Shown here one piece after another: positions 33,682 to 45,889 of a stretch of DNA of 64,000 bases. The position numbers were made by a program, and so were the translations under genes. The stretch is from Planococcus citri (taxonomy: Eukaryota; Arthropoda; Insecta; Hemiptera; Pseudococcidae), in contig NC_088680.1 of assembly GCF_950023065.1 (NCBI RefSeq), forward strand, positions 60,053,350 to 60,117,349, written 5' to 3'. The first letter of the stretch is position 1. Every line of letters starts with the position of its first letter. The notes under the pieces are model-generated. The model was not told the DNA's origin. It made no database searches and was given only the letters and a program-made list of their open reading frames with translations.

Positions 33682-34351
33682 AAAAAAACTAAGGACATAT
33701 TGGAAATTTAATGCTCTACAATTTTCCTCGGCTCCATTTTTCGTGGAGTATTTTGTTCCGCCTCCAGAGAGCTTTAAAAGTTTTGAGCGCTCAATGCTTC
33801 CAATTTTTTACCTCCTCAGTTGTACAACTTCCAAATTCAAAACGACCATTTTCACAATTTCCACTATTACAAAATGCTTCCGAAGTTGCAATTGGATTAT
33901 TTTGGCTTTGTAGACTGCCATGCGACCTTGAAAATACAGGTTTTGATTCCAAGGATACTTTTTAACACGAAATTGTGAAGACCTGGGGCCGAATTCGGAA
34001 AAATGGATTCTGTAGGGTGATAGAGAAATCGAAGAAGTATCCGAATCCGCAAAAAAAAAAACGCATATCGATTTTTGGTGTCAAAAGTGAGTTTTGATTC
34101 CAAGCTCCTCAATTATGTATACTTAAGTAGGTACCAATTAGGTAAAAATGAATAAAAATAGGTAAATACCTATTACGGCTATTACTAAAATAAGAACACA
34201 TAGGCAAGTCTAAGTATCTACCATTGCAATACAAGAATTTGGAAACAATTTTTCGATTCTTTCACCATGGTTGAGTATAAACTCAGAAGCACAAAAAACA
34301 AAGGAAATCAAAATTCAAATTTGCACGCGTTTAAATACTAATTATTGAAAT

Positions 34352-35097
34352 CTAACAGCAATCATGTGATATGTGATAGGCAAGGCCGTATTTATGGCGA
34401 TATTTCTTGCCGCATAGGGCGCATTCAAAACGAGCACCCTCCACATGTAAACGTTTGTGCACATTGGATGATAATATGTGATAAGCTAGACTCTGTTTCC
34501 TACGACATTTTTTGCCGCATAAGGCGCATTCAAAACGAGCACCCACCACATGTATAATATTATTGTGTTTGTATGATATGTGTTGGGCTAGATTCTGCTT
34601 CCGGGGATACTTCTTGCCGCATAGGGCGCATTCAAAACGAGCACCCTCCACATGTAAACGTTCGTGCGTTATCCTACTCTGTCAGTGTTTGAATAGCTTG
34701 TTGCATATGCTGCATTTGAAGTTTTTTTCTTCACTGTGCATCTTTTGATGTGAAACGAGGTGGTCTTTGCAAGAAAATCTTGCGCAACATGTTCGGCAAC
34801 GAAACGGTTTATCATCAGAATGTATTTGCAGGTGGGAATAAGAGAACGTTTATGATTAAACATTTTCCCGCAAATAGCGCACTCAAAACAAGAGACTTCC
34901 GTATGCATACTCCGTTCGTGCTGCAATTTATTGTAATTGCGCTTGAATTGTGCGTCACAAAAACCGCATTTGTATGGTCTCTTTTCATCATGTTTCAGCT
35001 GGTGTCTTGTCCAATGAGATTTTAATGAAAACGATTTACCACAAATTTTGCAACAGTATGGTGGTATATCACCCATCAATACTTCTCGTACGGGTAC
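34352..35097 (-). pseudogene. Broken C2H2 finger exon, copy D module 2
   Basis: Starts normally after the acceptor at 35098-35099 (VPVREVLMGDIPPYCCKICG) and reads two and a half fingers. A one-base loss around 34840-34848 then shifts the frame, and in the original frame a TGA lies at 34684-34682. Beyond this the last finger (FECALCGKK) occurs three times in a row instead of once, ending HISHDCC. The exon is therefore a decayed copy with a local finger triplication. Confidence 0.75.
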
Positions 35098-35767
35098 CTG
35101 CAGGGGAAAACGATTGTATAAATTTTATTGGTCCTCATCATTTCGCAATAAGTTACAAGTCCCGTTCTTTTGAACGATTGTGCAGCTTATTGTGAGAAAA
35201 AATTATTCCCAGCTATTCAAAAAGTAGGTACAATATCAGAAACTAATACATATTGCACATCTACCTACATAATTCTATATTCTACACTAGATGTATGTAT
35301 ATTGACCAATATTTCTGTAACAATTCCCAGTAGACATTCATAACAACGTTGATCAACTACCTACTTGATTGTTCCATGTACCTACATAATTGTACATAAT
35401 TGAGATCGAGAACTCGCACGATAATAGAACAATTTTTACCCAGCATCAAATTTCTATTAAAAGAAGATTCAATTAGGTAACTATAAACAAGTTTTTCAAG
35501 CATTCAAAATGAAATTTATATCTCAATGTTTTGAACATTTTCTCCAGAGATTTAGAAAATATCTAAAACCAAAAAATTGTATTCCCTACCCACCAATTTT
35601 ATGGAAATGAAAGATACAAACAAAGGTATGCATATCGTATCTCCTTATTATGTATTATAATATATCAAGTATGTGGACTAGCATAGTAGGTAGGTGTTTA
35701 TGTTTACCTATTTGATGTGAAATGAAGGGAATTTCATAGAGCTGTGTGGATGTGTGTAGGTACTAAC
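35098..35767 (-). other. Intron of copy D module 2
   Basis: Homologous to the other basic-exon-to-finger-exon introns. No additional feature. Confidence 0.5.
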
Positions 35768-35914
35768 CTTTCTAATAACACTATCTGAGGTTTGTACTGT
35801 GGTAGCTATGCTAGGAATTTCTTTGGTCTTTTTTGCATAGTGAGTAATCTGGCTCACACCTCTATTTTCTCGGCGTTTTAAGCATCCATCTGAAGAAAAG
35901 CCTTGCCCATTGCG
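35768..35914 (-). CDS. Basic, NLS-like exon, copy D module 2
   Basis: A 147-nt open exon (RNGQGFSSDGCLKRRENRG, later YAKKTKEIPS). Intact although the finger exon it serves is broken. Confidence 0.6.
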
Positions 35915-35992
35915 CTGAAGTTGTCAACATAAAATTTGTGCTAAAAATGTAATTGCCCTAAAGCTAATTGAAACCATATGATCTATGCTAAC

Positions 35993-36128
35993 CTGGCGTA
36001 CATGTAGCTCATCGTTACAGTTTGGTTGTTGGGTTGTCACTTGCACTTGTTCCATCTTCAGTGTTTGCCAAAAGTGTGCATCATCAAATTGTTCATTATT
36101 TGAACTAGCAGCGATATCATTTCTACAC
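35993..36128 (-). CDS. Conserved 136-nt exon, copy D module 2
   Basis: Open, same length and phase as 5959-6094; includes ASSNNEQFDDAHFWQTLKME in frame. Confidence 0.65.
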
Positions 36129-36264
36129 CTGTGGAAAAATTTGAATAGCTGTACATGTAGTTTATTCATCGTCGGGGTTCCATATCCTTTTCAGGACATT
36201 GGAAATCGCATTTAGTGGTACCCTGACAGGGTGAGGCAAATGCCTATGCCACAGCATTATTCAA

Positions 36265-36652
36265 AAGGCTCGTTTACACTATGACAGCGCTGTTGTGATA
36301 GTGCTTTCGCGAAAGCTGTTGATTTTCATGCTCTCATGACAGAGGTGTTTACACACAACGTACACTTTCAATCCTTCAATCTGACCTAACGAGCTTGTTT
36401 TGTCTTTAAACCATAAAATATGACCAGAAATATGAAAATATTAAACATTTGAATTCATTTTACATTAGTCATAATTCATCATTTATAAAGATAAGAAGAA
36501 AACTCAAACACCTTCCACTTATGTGACAGTGCTGTCACACTATCATGCATGCATGATAGTGCGACAGTGACAGTGAAAGTGCTGACAGTTCAGTTTACAT
36601 TATGAAAGTTGCTGTCACGACAGACAGTGCTGTCATAGTGTAAACGAGCCTT
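36265..36652. mobile_element. TIR element, 388 bp
   Basis: AAGGCTCGTTTACACTATGA at the left and its complement at the right end (TCATAGTGTAAACGAGCCTT). The interior is rich in palindromic GACAGT/ACTGTC words. Confidence 0.75.
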
Positions 36653-36855
36653 AAGAAATCAACGTTTTATGAGCTTTCACATAGTAGTTTCCTGTTGCTT
36701 TCTATGCTATCTATAGAGTAATTGACACATCGCTACCCAGGTTTTTACAGCCACAAGGTTGCCGCTTTTCAATACTGGCAACAGATTGCATGCATTTCTG
36801 TTACATCTGCTGTTCTGGTGCTCGGGGGCTTTAATGTGTAATACTGTAATAGATG

Positions 36856-37458
36856 TTACCCTATTGACAAAATTATGCTGAAAATCATGCATAACAGTGC
36901 GTGATTTTGGACTGGTGTAAAAGTGTGCATTATCGCGTTAAAAATGTACATTTTCACATGCTAAACAGAAGCATTCAGCAAAATGCACCAGTGAGTAGAA
37001 ATTTTTTCAAGTCCAAAAATTGATAACATTTATGCAAAAATAACCTCTAATCTATTAAGCTGCAAGGTGGCCGAGTGAGTTATGTGGCCGCACATCGCAG
37101 GAACCTGGGATCAATCCCCGCACCCGCCAGAAATTTTTAAATTTTTTTTCAACTTTTTTGAAAAAATTATATACCTACTTATTAGAATGTCTTCAAGATT
37201 CACAATTAATCGGTAGAAAGTATTGCCAGTTAGTATGAGCAATTTTTCTGCTAAAATTCCCGCATTTTTCAAATTTCAAATTTATTCATCATTATTATTA
37301 CAATGTACATACATACTTTTGGTTTACTTTTAAGCATGCTATTCTCTAGCTGAATATTGTGCGATTTTTTGAAAAAGTCCAAATTCATGCATGAGTGTGA
37401 TATGCAAAAAAGCATGCATTTCAGCTTGTTGTATGCACAATTTTTGTCAATAGGGTAA
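36856..37458. mobile_element. TIR element carrying a tRNA-like sequence
   Basis: The ends TTACCCTATTGACAAAA and TTTTGTCAATAGGGTAA are perfect inverted repeats. ATG flanks both sides (36853-36855 and 37459-37461), so a 3-bp duplication is possible. The central part holds the tRNA-like segment at 37063-37132. Confidence 0.65.
37063..37132 (+). repeat. tRNA-like sequence with A- and B-box motifs
   Basis: Contains GGTGGCCGAGTGAGTT (A-box-like) and, about 45 bases on, GGGATCAATCCCCGC (B-box/T-arm-like). The acceptor stem and anticodon arm do not fold well, so it is a tRNA-derived SINE head or pseudogene rather than a working tRNA. Confidence 0.45.
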
Positions 37459-37467
37459 ATGTTAACG

Positions 37468-37552
37468 CTTGCGTCTGTAGTGGGATTCTAATCCACAACC
37501 TGTTGTTCAGAAAGCCATGGCTCATCCCATCACGCCACCTAGCGTAATAGTT
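37468..37552 (-). repeat. Second tRNA-like sequence
   Basis: On the minus strand, GGTGGCGTGATGGGATGAGC (A-box-like) is followed by GGATTAGAATCCCAC (B-box-like). It lies just outside the TIR element. Degenerate; probably a SINE or tRNA pseudogene. Confidence 0.4.
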
Positions 37553-37624
37553 TATTAAAATGGTTTAATTTTCAATATAAAAGTATGTAGGCTACTGAAT
37601 CTGAGTAGAATAGGTATTGCTTAC

Positions 37625-37721
37625 AATTGGCAGTTAATATGAGAACTGACAGAAGTACCGCTATCATTGGTCGCTTTTGTCGGATCACAGAAACAGTTCT
37701 GTAAGTCTTCTGAGGCAGGAT
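37625..37721 (-). CDS. Shortened conserved exon, copy D module 2
   Basis: Paralogue of the 133-nt exons with an in-frame loss of 36 nt. Acceptor CT at 37722-37723, donor AC at 37623-37624. Confidence 0.6.
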
Positions 37722-37857
37722 CTAGTAAACAATTTCATGAAAATTTATAAAATAAAGAACCTATAACATGACATCCTATGAGTCAAGTTTTTCATACATT
37801 TTATTGAAACAAAATAATCATTCTGTTTACGCTGAAAAATGAACCTACTGTACTTAC

Positions 37858-37983
37858 CCTTTTCAGAACATTGTTGAGATTGCGCTTCTGCGTTACAAGA
37901 GCCTGTGCTGTTCAATTTTTGTGGGAAGAGGGAGGTCAAATTGGAAAATTGATTATCTTCATCAACATGCTCCACATACACTT
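37858..37983 (-). CDS. Repeat exon (delta type), copy D module 2
   Basis: 126 nt, phase 1-1, reads VYVEHVDEDNQFSNLTSL and ends CNAEAQSQQCSEK. Confidence 0.65.
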
Positions 37984-38076
37984 CTGAGAAATAAAAATAC
38001 AAATTATTACAATAGGATGGATAAGGTGTGTTTTCTCCATCCCTCCAGTTTTGAAAATCAATGAACAGGTGCTAAC

Positions 38077-38205
38077 CTTCTTTGAAGTTTTTCTGAGATT
38101 GTGTCTCCGTATTACAGGGACTGCAATTCGAATTTTCTGAAGAAGGGACAGTCAAAACGTCGCGATCATCCTCGGTAATATTACTGGGAGTTTCTGAGCG
38201 CGCAA
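38077..38205 (-). CDS. Repeat exon (epsilon type), copy D module 2
   Basis: 129 nt, phase 1-1, reads VARSETPSNITEDDRDVL and ends CNTETQSQKNFKE. The intact counterpart of the decayed exon at 6800-6932. Confidence 0.6.
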
Positions 38206-38396
38206 CTAATAAACATAAATAAGTAGGTAAGTACATATGTACATGTAGGTACATATGTATAAGCTTCAAGTTTGTTTCTCCTAATGAGATCTTTGATCTG
38301 CAGCAGCTGAAGCTATTAGTACCTGAAGATGAGTATTTACAACTGATACAAATGATATGGATACAAGTAGGTAATAAACCAAATCCGAAATAATAC

Positions 38397-39753
38397 AGTC
38401 CAGGAAAATTAGACTAAAAAATTTTTATGTGCTGAACACGAATCCGATGAGTCTCCGCGCGTCCCTGGTGATCGTTCTCCTCTATTGTGGATCTAAGCCC
38501 CCATGTCAGTTTTTTTGCAATTTTCTCCCCCGCATTGCATTTTAGCGAAAAATATATGGGTAGATAAAAGAACCTACGTCAAATTTCCGATCTAGTGATA
38601 TATCAACTTCCCTTCTACCCCCAAGGGGGGTTGGAGCTGGAACCATCCAAATGAGAGGGGGTTTCTAAAAAGCTATTGGGGCATGGGAGGGGTGAAATTT
38701 CCCCCGAGAGCGTTCTAGTTGATACCAGCATGGAAGGTGGGTACCATCGAGAAACTTCCACTTGAAAAATTTCAAATCCACACCACCTCGTCTTTTTTCT
38801 GAAATTTCAATAACACTTTTCTCGGCCCCATTTCAACCGATTTTGAAAATTTTTCTGGAAGTTATGTATATCTTTAGTAGGAATCCCCACAAAAACTTTC
38901 AGCCCTCTCCTCTCATATTTACCCCTCAAAATGGTGTAAAAGAACTATGTGTCTTAGGGAGGGTTGGGGTAAAATGGGAATTTTTGCGAAAATAACTAAG
39001 TATTAATGAGTAAGGTGTTGTTTTCTCATGATCCGATACCGCTGAGCTCGAATATGACGTCAGATGTGTTGCTACGTTCATCTAGCCCTCTCCAGAGCAC
39101 TTCGCCCCTTCAAATTTTACTATTGTTAAAAAACATAAAAAAGTTTAAAACGCCAATTTGAGGGGTAAATATTAAGGGAGGGGGTTGACAAGTTTTGTGG
39201 GAATACCTACTAAGGATATACATAACTTCCAGGAAAAATTTTCAAAATCGGTTGAAATGGGGCTGAGAAAAGTATTATTGAAATTTCAGAAAAGGGGGGT
39301 CCTTCAAAAAGACGAGGTGGTGTGGATCTGAAATTTTTCAAGTGGAAGTTTCTCGATGGTACCCACCTTCCATGCTGGTATCAACTAGAACACTCTTGGG
39401 GGACATTTCACCCCTCCCATGCCCCAATAGCTGTTTAGAAACCCCCTCTCATTTGAATGGTTCTAGCTCCACCTCCTTGGGGGTAGAAGGAAAGTTGATA
39501 TATCACTATTCACTAGATCGGAAATTTGAAGTAGATTCTGTTATCTTCCCATATATTTTTCGCTAAAATGCAATGCGGGGGAGAAAATTGCAAAAAACTG
39601 ACTTTGGGGAACTTAGATCCACAATAGGGGAGAACGATCACCAGGGACGCGCGGGGACTCATCGGATTTGTGTTCAGCACATAAAAATGTATCATACCAA
39701 AATTCAGCTTTCTACCTCACGTTTTCTCTATGGAATGTTATTTTTCCTGGACT
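38397..39753. mobile_element. Palindromic element, 1.36 kb
   Basis: Long inverted arms from AGTCCAGGAAAA (38397) to TTTTTCCTGGACT (ends 39753). The arms share internal blocks with 45890-47450 (for example GTACC...AGAAACTTCC and AATGCAATGCGGGGGAG). Both belong to one TTAGTCCAG-ended family. Frames inside are mirrored, not genes. Confidence 0.75.
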
Positions 39754-40549
39754 AATAGTTGAGATTTAAAACCACATGCCATGTCACAATACCTTTCAAG
39801 TCACGATCTAATTATTGTTTAAATTCGAGGCAACAAGTGGATTCGTATCCATGCGTACCATTCATAATGATAATGAATAATAATTAGGTATTCAGTGAAA
39901 ATAAATAGAAATGACTAGGTACCTATTATTAAAATAAAAACGCATCCCAAATCACCCCCATTTCCCTCCTATGGGACTTGGCGACTGCCTCCCGGGCTTA
40001 ACAATTTTCTTTTGGTGTCCTTGTTCACCATACCAAATTTCAAAGCTTTATCATAATTTGCCGTTTATCGCCCAAAAAATACATTTTGCCTCTGAACTAT
40101 TGTTCTTTTGAAAGATTCAATTAGGTATAAACAAGTTTTTCCAGCATTCAAAATGAAATTTCTACCCCAATGTTTTGAACGTTTTCTCCAGAGATTCAGA
40201 TAATATCTAAAACCGAAAAATTGTGCTTTCTACCTACCGATTTTATGGAAATGAAAGATACAAATGAATGCATATCGTATCTTATTATGTATTGCATATC
40301 AAGTATGAGAGTGGATCAGCATAGTAGGTATGTGCTTACCTATTTGATGTGAAATAAAGGGTATTTCATGGAGCTATGTATATGTGGATAGGTATTCTAA
40401 TCTTTCTAATAACACTAAGTGCACCAGCAATACCAGCATAGTTCGTAAGTGTTTATTTACTTGGTGTGAAGCGTATTTTCATGGTGGTGCTAAACACATC
40501 ACACAAAGATACCTTCTTAAAGGTACAATAAATATGTAAATATACTGAC
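39754..40549. other. Degraded 3' part of copy D module 1; finger exon missing
   Basis: 40105-40540 matches the intron that normally precedes a finger exon (compare 35.45-35.76 kb), and 39780-39900 matches 6935-7000. The expected finger exon between them is absent. Confidence 0.5.
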
Positions 40550-40696
40550 CTTTTTTGGAACACTTTCTGAGGTGTGTGTCATGGTAGCTACGTTAGGAAG
40601 TTCTTTTTTCTTTTTGGCAGATCGAGTTATCCGGTCCCCACCACTATTTTTTCGACGTTTTGAACACTGAGCTGAAGAAGAAATCTGCCCATTGCG
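40550..40696 (-). CDS. Basic, NLS-like exon, copy D module 1
   Basis: A 147-nt open paralogue of 5703-5855. No finger exon follows it before module 2. Confidence 0.6.
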
Positions 40697-40774
40697 CTAA
40701 AGTTTTCAACGTAAATGTTGTGTTAAAAATGTAATTGCTCTAAGGCTAATTGAAAACATACCAGTTACTCTAAC

Positions 40775-40910
40775 CTGGCTCACATTTACCGCATCATTAA
40801 AGTTTGATTGTTGGGATGTCACTCTCACTAGTTTCACCCGCAGTGATCGCCCAACATATGCTTTATAAAAATGTTCATTATTTGAACTGGCAGCGGTATC
40901 ACTCGTACTT
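40775..40910 (-). CDS. Conserved 136-nt exon, copy D module 1
   Basis: Open in the expected phase. Acceptor CT at 40911-40912, donor AC at 40773-40774. Confidence 0.65.
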
Positions 40911-41013
40911 CTGTGGAAAAAATTAAAAAGCTATAAATGTAATTTATTATGTTTTAGGTTTTCAATATAAAAACATGTACTTAATCCGAGTAGAGTATGT
41001 AAGTATCGCTTAC

Positions 41014-41125
41014 AATTGGCAGTTAATTTGACGACTGACAGAAATAGGTGCATTTTCGAACATAGTATAATCGGTCCCTTTAGTCGGATCAGAGAAACGT
41101 TTCCGTGAATCTTTTGAAGCGGGAT
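41014..41125 (-). CDS. Shortened conserved exon, copy D module 1
   Basis: Paralogue of the 133-nt exons with an in-frame 21-nt loss. Confidence 0.6.
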
Positions 41126-41272
41126 CTAGAAAACAATTTCGTGAAAATTTAAAAATGAACCTAAGTATGATAGGTATGAAATCCTACGAGCTAAGTTTTT
41201 CATACTATAATTTTTTTGAAACAAAATCATTCTATTTACTCTGAAAATGAAAAATGAACCGACTCTACTTAC

Positions 41273-41398
41273 CCTTTTCAGAACATTGTTGAGGTTGCGC
41301 TTCTGTGTTACAAGGACCGTTGTCATTCAATTTTTGTGGGAAGAGAGCGGTCAAATCGGAAAATTGACTATCTTCGTCAACAAGTTCCACATGTGCTG
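41273..41398 (-). CDS. Repeat exon (delta type), copy D module 1
   Basis: 126 nt, phase 1-1, with the VELVDEDSQFSDLTALFPQK-type sequence and CNTEAQPQQCSEK ending. Confidence 0.65.
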
Positions 41399-42576
41399 CT
41401 GAGAAATAAAAATACAAAATTCAATGGGATAGGTAGGTACTAGGTACCTAAACGTTACTCAGAGGAGTTAAGAATTGATGTATTGAGAGGCAGGCATGAT
41501 GACTGAAATTTTCCCAAAATGTTGAATAGTTTTAAATATTTTAATTTACAATGATATTTGAATTGAATAAATTGTTCCATTGCAAGGTTGGCACTGATTT
41601 CAAAAATTCTCCATTATTTAGTGTTACCTATTTTTTGTGTTTACTTTTTTTTTTTTAGAATTTTGTCTTTGTTACTTAATCAAATTTGAAAAGAGAATGG
41701 AATAGTTTCACTGATCGAAGCGATGGTGAAAGCCTCAGAAAAGTTACAACTTGTGAGGTACCAAAAAAATCATTTTCAATACATATAAGAAGTTTCAACG
41801 CCAACATTTTGTACTTTTTAGTATTTTGGAATGAAATTTCGCGCTTTTTTTCCTTATTTGGCACTTCTTTGCACCGGTATCAACTTAAGTAGATACCTAT
41901 TCCTTTGGGTTACGTTTTTTGAGTTTGAATTTGAAAAATTTCACAGGGGCACTTAAATCTGCCCGAGCGATGCGAGAGCAAAAGCTTTAAAAGAATTGGT
42001 GAGAAATTCGAAACGTAAAATAAGTAAATGATGCAAAAAGTTGATTTTCATAGCTTCAAAATTTAAATAGGCCTATTTTGAAAATAGCTCTCAGGAAATG
42101 GTAATTCTTTCAAAAATAGGAATAAAGGTCCGAGTGAAACGAGGACAATAGCTCTCAAAAATTCACAATTCTTGATTTTTGTTCAGGACATGTCTAGTTT
42201 TTATATATATATTTTTTAAACAACCAATTTAAGAAAAATTAGAAATTATTGTTTCCGAATTTTTGACAAAAAATCAGCTACTAAGGCTAGGGATACCACC
42301 ACAATTAATTTTGGTACAGTAACATTACAAGTTAGAGATTATTGCAGAAATAAGTAAGCTAGTAGGTAATTAATTTCAGCGAGAGTTGGAACTTTCTGGT
42401 AATTTTTACTGGATTACATTGGAAGAGCCTTTTTAGTTTTGGAGAATTTCAAGTTATAAGCAACATCATTTGTGATGTGAGAAGTAATTTTATACTCTCT
42501 AATTCGGTCGAAGAATAGAGAAGGAAAATATATGAACACCAAATTACGTGAATGGGTATTGAGCAGACTTACTAAC
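41399..42576 (-). other. Large intron, copy D
   Basis: AT-rich. 41570-41900 resembles 10970-11290 in copy B (same intron). No additional gene seen. Confidence 0.5.
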
Positions 42577-42705
42577 CTCCTGTAGAATATTGTTCAGGTG
42601 CTGTATTCGTATCATGACTGTCATTCGACTTTTCTTGAGAAAAGGTACTCAAATTTGTGTTACAAGCATCTTCGGCAACATCATGAGCAGTTTCTAAGAG
42701 CGCAA
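42577..42705 (-). CDS. Repeat exon (gamma type), copy D
   Basis: 129 nt, phase 1-1, paralogue of 11506-11634. Confidence 0.65.
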
Positions 42706-42851
42706 CTGAAAAACAAAATTAGGTACTGGTATATGAGTCCGAAGTAGTTTTCCCATCATTTGATTTTGCGTTTAAATTACATACTTACATGTAAATAGTG
42801 CAAGAGAATGTCAGTTTCACTAAAAAATAAAAATATTATGAAATTACCAAC

Positions 42852-42983
42852 CTTCATCAAAAAAATTTTCAAGTTGTTTCTCAGGGTTATGCAGATCGTC
42901 ACTCGATATTTCTAGAGGAAGCATGAACGACTTTGCGGAAATATAATCTTCAGTGACCTTTTCAATAAATTCAACGAGCGCAA
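42852..42983 (-). CDS. Repeat exon (alpha type), copy D
   Basis: 132 nt, phase 1-1. Reads VALVEFIEKVTEDYISAKSF, with LPLEISSDDLHNPEKQLENF. Confidence 0.65.
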
Positions 42984-43118
42984 CTGAAAAACAAATGAAT
43001 TTATGAGCTAAGAATTGTTTTTTTAGGAGTAAAAAAATCGGCACTGTCTTAGGTAGATAGGTAGGTACTGTTTTTTGAAACAAAAAAACACATACTAAAT
43101 TACGTATAATTTAGATAC

Positions 43119-43274
43119 CTTGTGCTGAGTATCTACTACATTCTTCTTCAGCAAATTGTTCAAGTAAATCCTCCGAACGATGAAGGTCACGACTCGATGT
43201 TTCCAGGAGTAGTATACCTGAATCTGTAGAGTAACCATCTTCGGCAATCCTTTTGACAGATTCTACGAGCGCAA
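43119..43274 (-). CDS. Repeat exon (long alpha type), copy D
   Basis: 156 nt, phase 1-1, with the acceptor intact (GCGCAACTGAAAAAC), unlike its copy B paralogue at 12165-12320. Confidence 0.65.
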
Positions 43275-43523
43275 CTGAAAAACATAATTAGGAACGCTCG
43301 AGTATGAAGGTGTTCAAATATCAAAACAGCTGTTCAAAAGACAGGGTAAAATTATGAAGTTCGGAATTTTTTCTTTTGCCCTGTTCAGACGATCAAACAA
43401 GTACATATTCATCCGATGAAACAATTTTCTGAAATTCAATCATAAAATGCGCTATACATTTGTCAATGTACCTATTGATGCTTGGTACAGTATTAAGTAG
43501 GTATCCATTATCTAATTAGGTAC

Positions 43524-43664
43524 CTTTTTCTGGATGGTCTTTAGGCTTCTCCACCTCTGCATTAGAAAGACTGTCGTTACACTCTGCTTCAGAAAACATG
43601 GTCAAATTTGCGTTACAAACAACTTCTGTAACATTTCTGACCATTTCTGTGCTTGCAATCGCAA
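43524..43664 (-). CDS. Additional repeat exon, copy D
   Basis: 141 nt, open, phase 1-1. Encodes IASTEMVRNVTEVVCNANL and ends VEKPKDHPEK. A short decayed remnant of the same exon is visible near 12522-12570 in copy B. Confidence 0.6.
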
Positions 43665-43789
43665 CTGAAAATTAAAAGAAATAATAACCAAAAAATCTTT
43701 TAAAAGAATTCTTACCCCCGCCCACCCACTTGAGGGATATTCATGACCTTAAAAATTAACAGAAAACATTTCAGTAAATACCTTTCTTC

Positions 43790-43820
<31 letters not shown>

Positions 43821-45889
43821 AAAAAAGATAAAAATTTCAATATAAAATTTACTGATATACTTAAAGAGAGTGTGACCCTGCCATTTAAGGCATTACAAAA
43901 TTATTTAATTATGAATATTTATTTTAATAATGTAATTCAGTAAAATAATGACTGCATAAATGATGAATTTAATGTCAAAGAAAATAAAACAATTCTTATA
44001 ATTGATTGATAAATATATATGATTCAAATTTGTTATGTGTAGAAAAATCTACATTAATATTTTCTAATAAAAAAAATAAAATTAAAAAAAGGTTGGACAG
44101 TTCAATGTTTTTTGGTTCAATATGAGACAACACTGATTTCATGATTCAATACATGAAAAATTGAATCTTTAGACAAGGCTACAGCAAAAACTACAAATCA
44201 GAAAACGCTGAAATTTTAAATAGGTATATATGCTTTGAAGATAGAGCTAGCTCCTTTTGATATTTTCAACACATTTTTAACATTTATAGTGGGCCAAATG
44301 AGGGAGTGAAGGTTGAATTTTCAAGATTTTGACAATTTTTTTGTTATACTGTATAACAAATTATGAATGGAGTCTACATTTCAAATTTCATAAAATTTGG
44401 TTCGACCAATCTCTTGGTATTGAGTTAAGTGTTGACAAAGAAAATTACCAAAAAAACAGCGAAAATGCTGCTTGACACTGCCAAAATGATGCTTGACACT
44501 TTGCAACTGTTTGTCGTATAACAATTGTTATACATATTTTCTGAAAGGTTTTTAAAAAATAAAAACATTGGTCTTCTTACTTTTTTAAATAAGTTCATAT
44601 TTGTCGAGAAAATTGCATTGGCTAGGTGTCCAAAACTGTCCAAAATAGTTTGAGAATATTACTCCGCGGTGTTGCCTTACCGCCACCAGCGGGGGGGGCA
44701 ACACTACTGAGTCGCCTGATTTACCTACCTATTGTGTTTTTTTTGTTTTTTTTTTTGGCTTGAGGTGTCACTCTCAAAATCCACTAGAATGCGGATAGGT
44801 TTGGATTTCCTTCCATGTGGCCCATGCTACGTGTAAATGTAACATAACATCTGGCCCAGTCGACAATAAGGCTTTTGACGTATTGTGGCCCAGGGCCAGA
44901 TTGTCAAATGTATAGGCTACATACAAAGTGGCCCACCCTGTTTCATCAACTTCTGCTAGGTGGCGCACAGTTTAAAAATCGAGTCGCGGAGATGAGTGTC
45001 GAGTCTACAATTAATGTGTAGCCTGTAGAATGGGAAACACTGCTTGAGGTAAGTATGTGTAATCATACCAAAATTGTGTGTACAAGACAAAAAATTTTAC
45101 TTGTGATTTCTCCGTATTTTATTGCTCCATGGCAGAATTATTATAATCGAACATTTTGATAAGAGTCAGTCTATTATATGATATGAATACTTATTCACTC
45201 AAAATTTAAATCAGTTCGGAAATTTTCCAAAATTTTTTCAAAAAAATTTATTTCAGGGATCTCGAGTGGCCCACATGTCAGGAAATTTGGGCATATATAA
45301 ACTCGTTAAACAGATCAAATATAACACACAATGTGAGGATGAGATATGGCTCAACCACCTTAGATGGTTCATAATAGGTATAATACTCTCGCAGCAAAGA
45401 TTATTAAACTTACTACTTGGTGGGGACCGAAGGTTACATGTACAAATATATTCTCTATCCGAGGTTCCAAGCTCTGATCATGAACCTCATTAAATCACTT
45501 GGTTCAAGTAACTCAAGCTCGCCTGTTCTAATGTCACAGAGTTAATACTACAAAAGGCTGGAGTAGCCCAGTTCCACTCTCCCTATTTTATAATGTTACC
45601 ATTGTGTGGTTAATTAGTATTTATTTTACACATTCGACGTTATGCTGATTCGTCCGCGGAATTTTGGAAGAACCCCAATTTGTGTCAACTCTTTGGGGTT
45701 TGACCCATGGAAATCTGTACTTTTATCCAATACCTACCAAAGCGCCTAGTATTAGGGGCACCCTGACGAGGTGGGAACGTGTACAGTGTTGAGGTAAGAG
45801 ATGTACCCTAAATCTTATCCAGTTTCCTTCACAGCCCTATTAATTATGAAATAGTTGTAATTGCACCCCACTTTTATAATTAATACCAT
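43665..45889. other. Intron/intergenic DNA without supported gene
   Basis: Holds an A-tract (about 43790-43818), T-runs near 44740, and a 75-codon frame at 45266-45493 that starts at GTG and has no domain. Likely intron of copy D filled with repeat debris. Confidence 0.4.

Larger units (their letters stand above)
30630..34114. mobile_element. TIR element with nested insertions, 3.5 kb
   Basis: A perfect 33-bp inverted repeat ends it (AATTGAGGAGCTTGGAATCA at 30630, complement ending 34114). It interrupts the tandem-unit spacer that is uninterrupted at 4552-4575 and 18667-18690. Copies of the GGAATCAAAACTCACTTTTG terminus also occur internally (about 30835 and 33940). Nested inside are an unclassified segment (about 31030-31560, with an AATAAA) and two TIR elements (31570-32516 and 32754-33681). 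No transposase is recognised. Confidence 0.65.

Noticed and set aside
37063..37132. Functional tRNA gene
   Set aside because: A- and B-box words are present but the acceptor and anticodon arms do not pair.
43743..43943. 66-codon Lys-rich frame
   Set aside because: Produced by an A-tract; no supporting evidence of coding.
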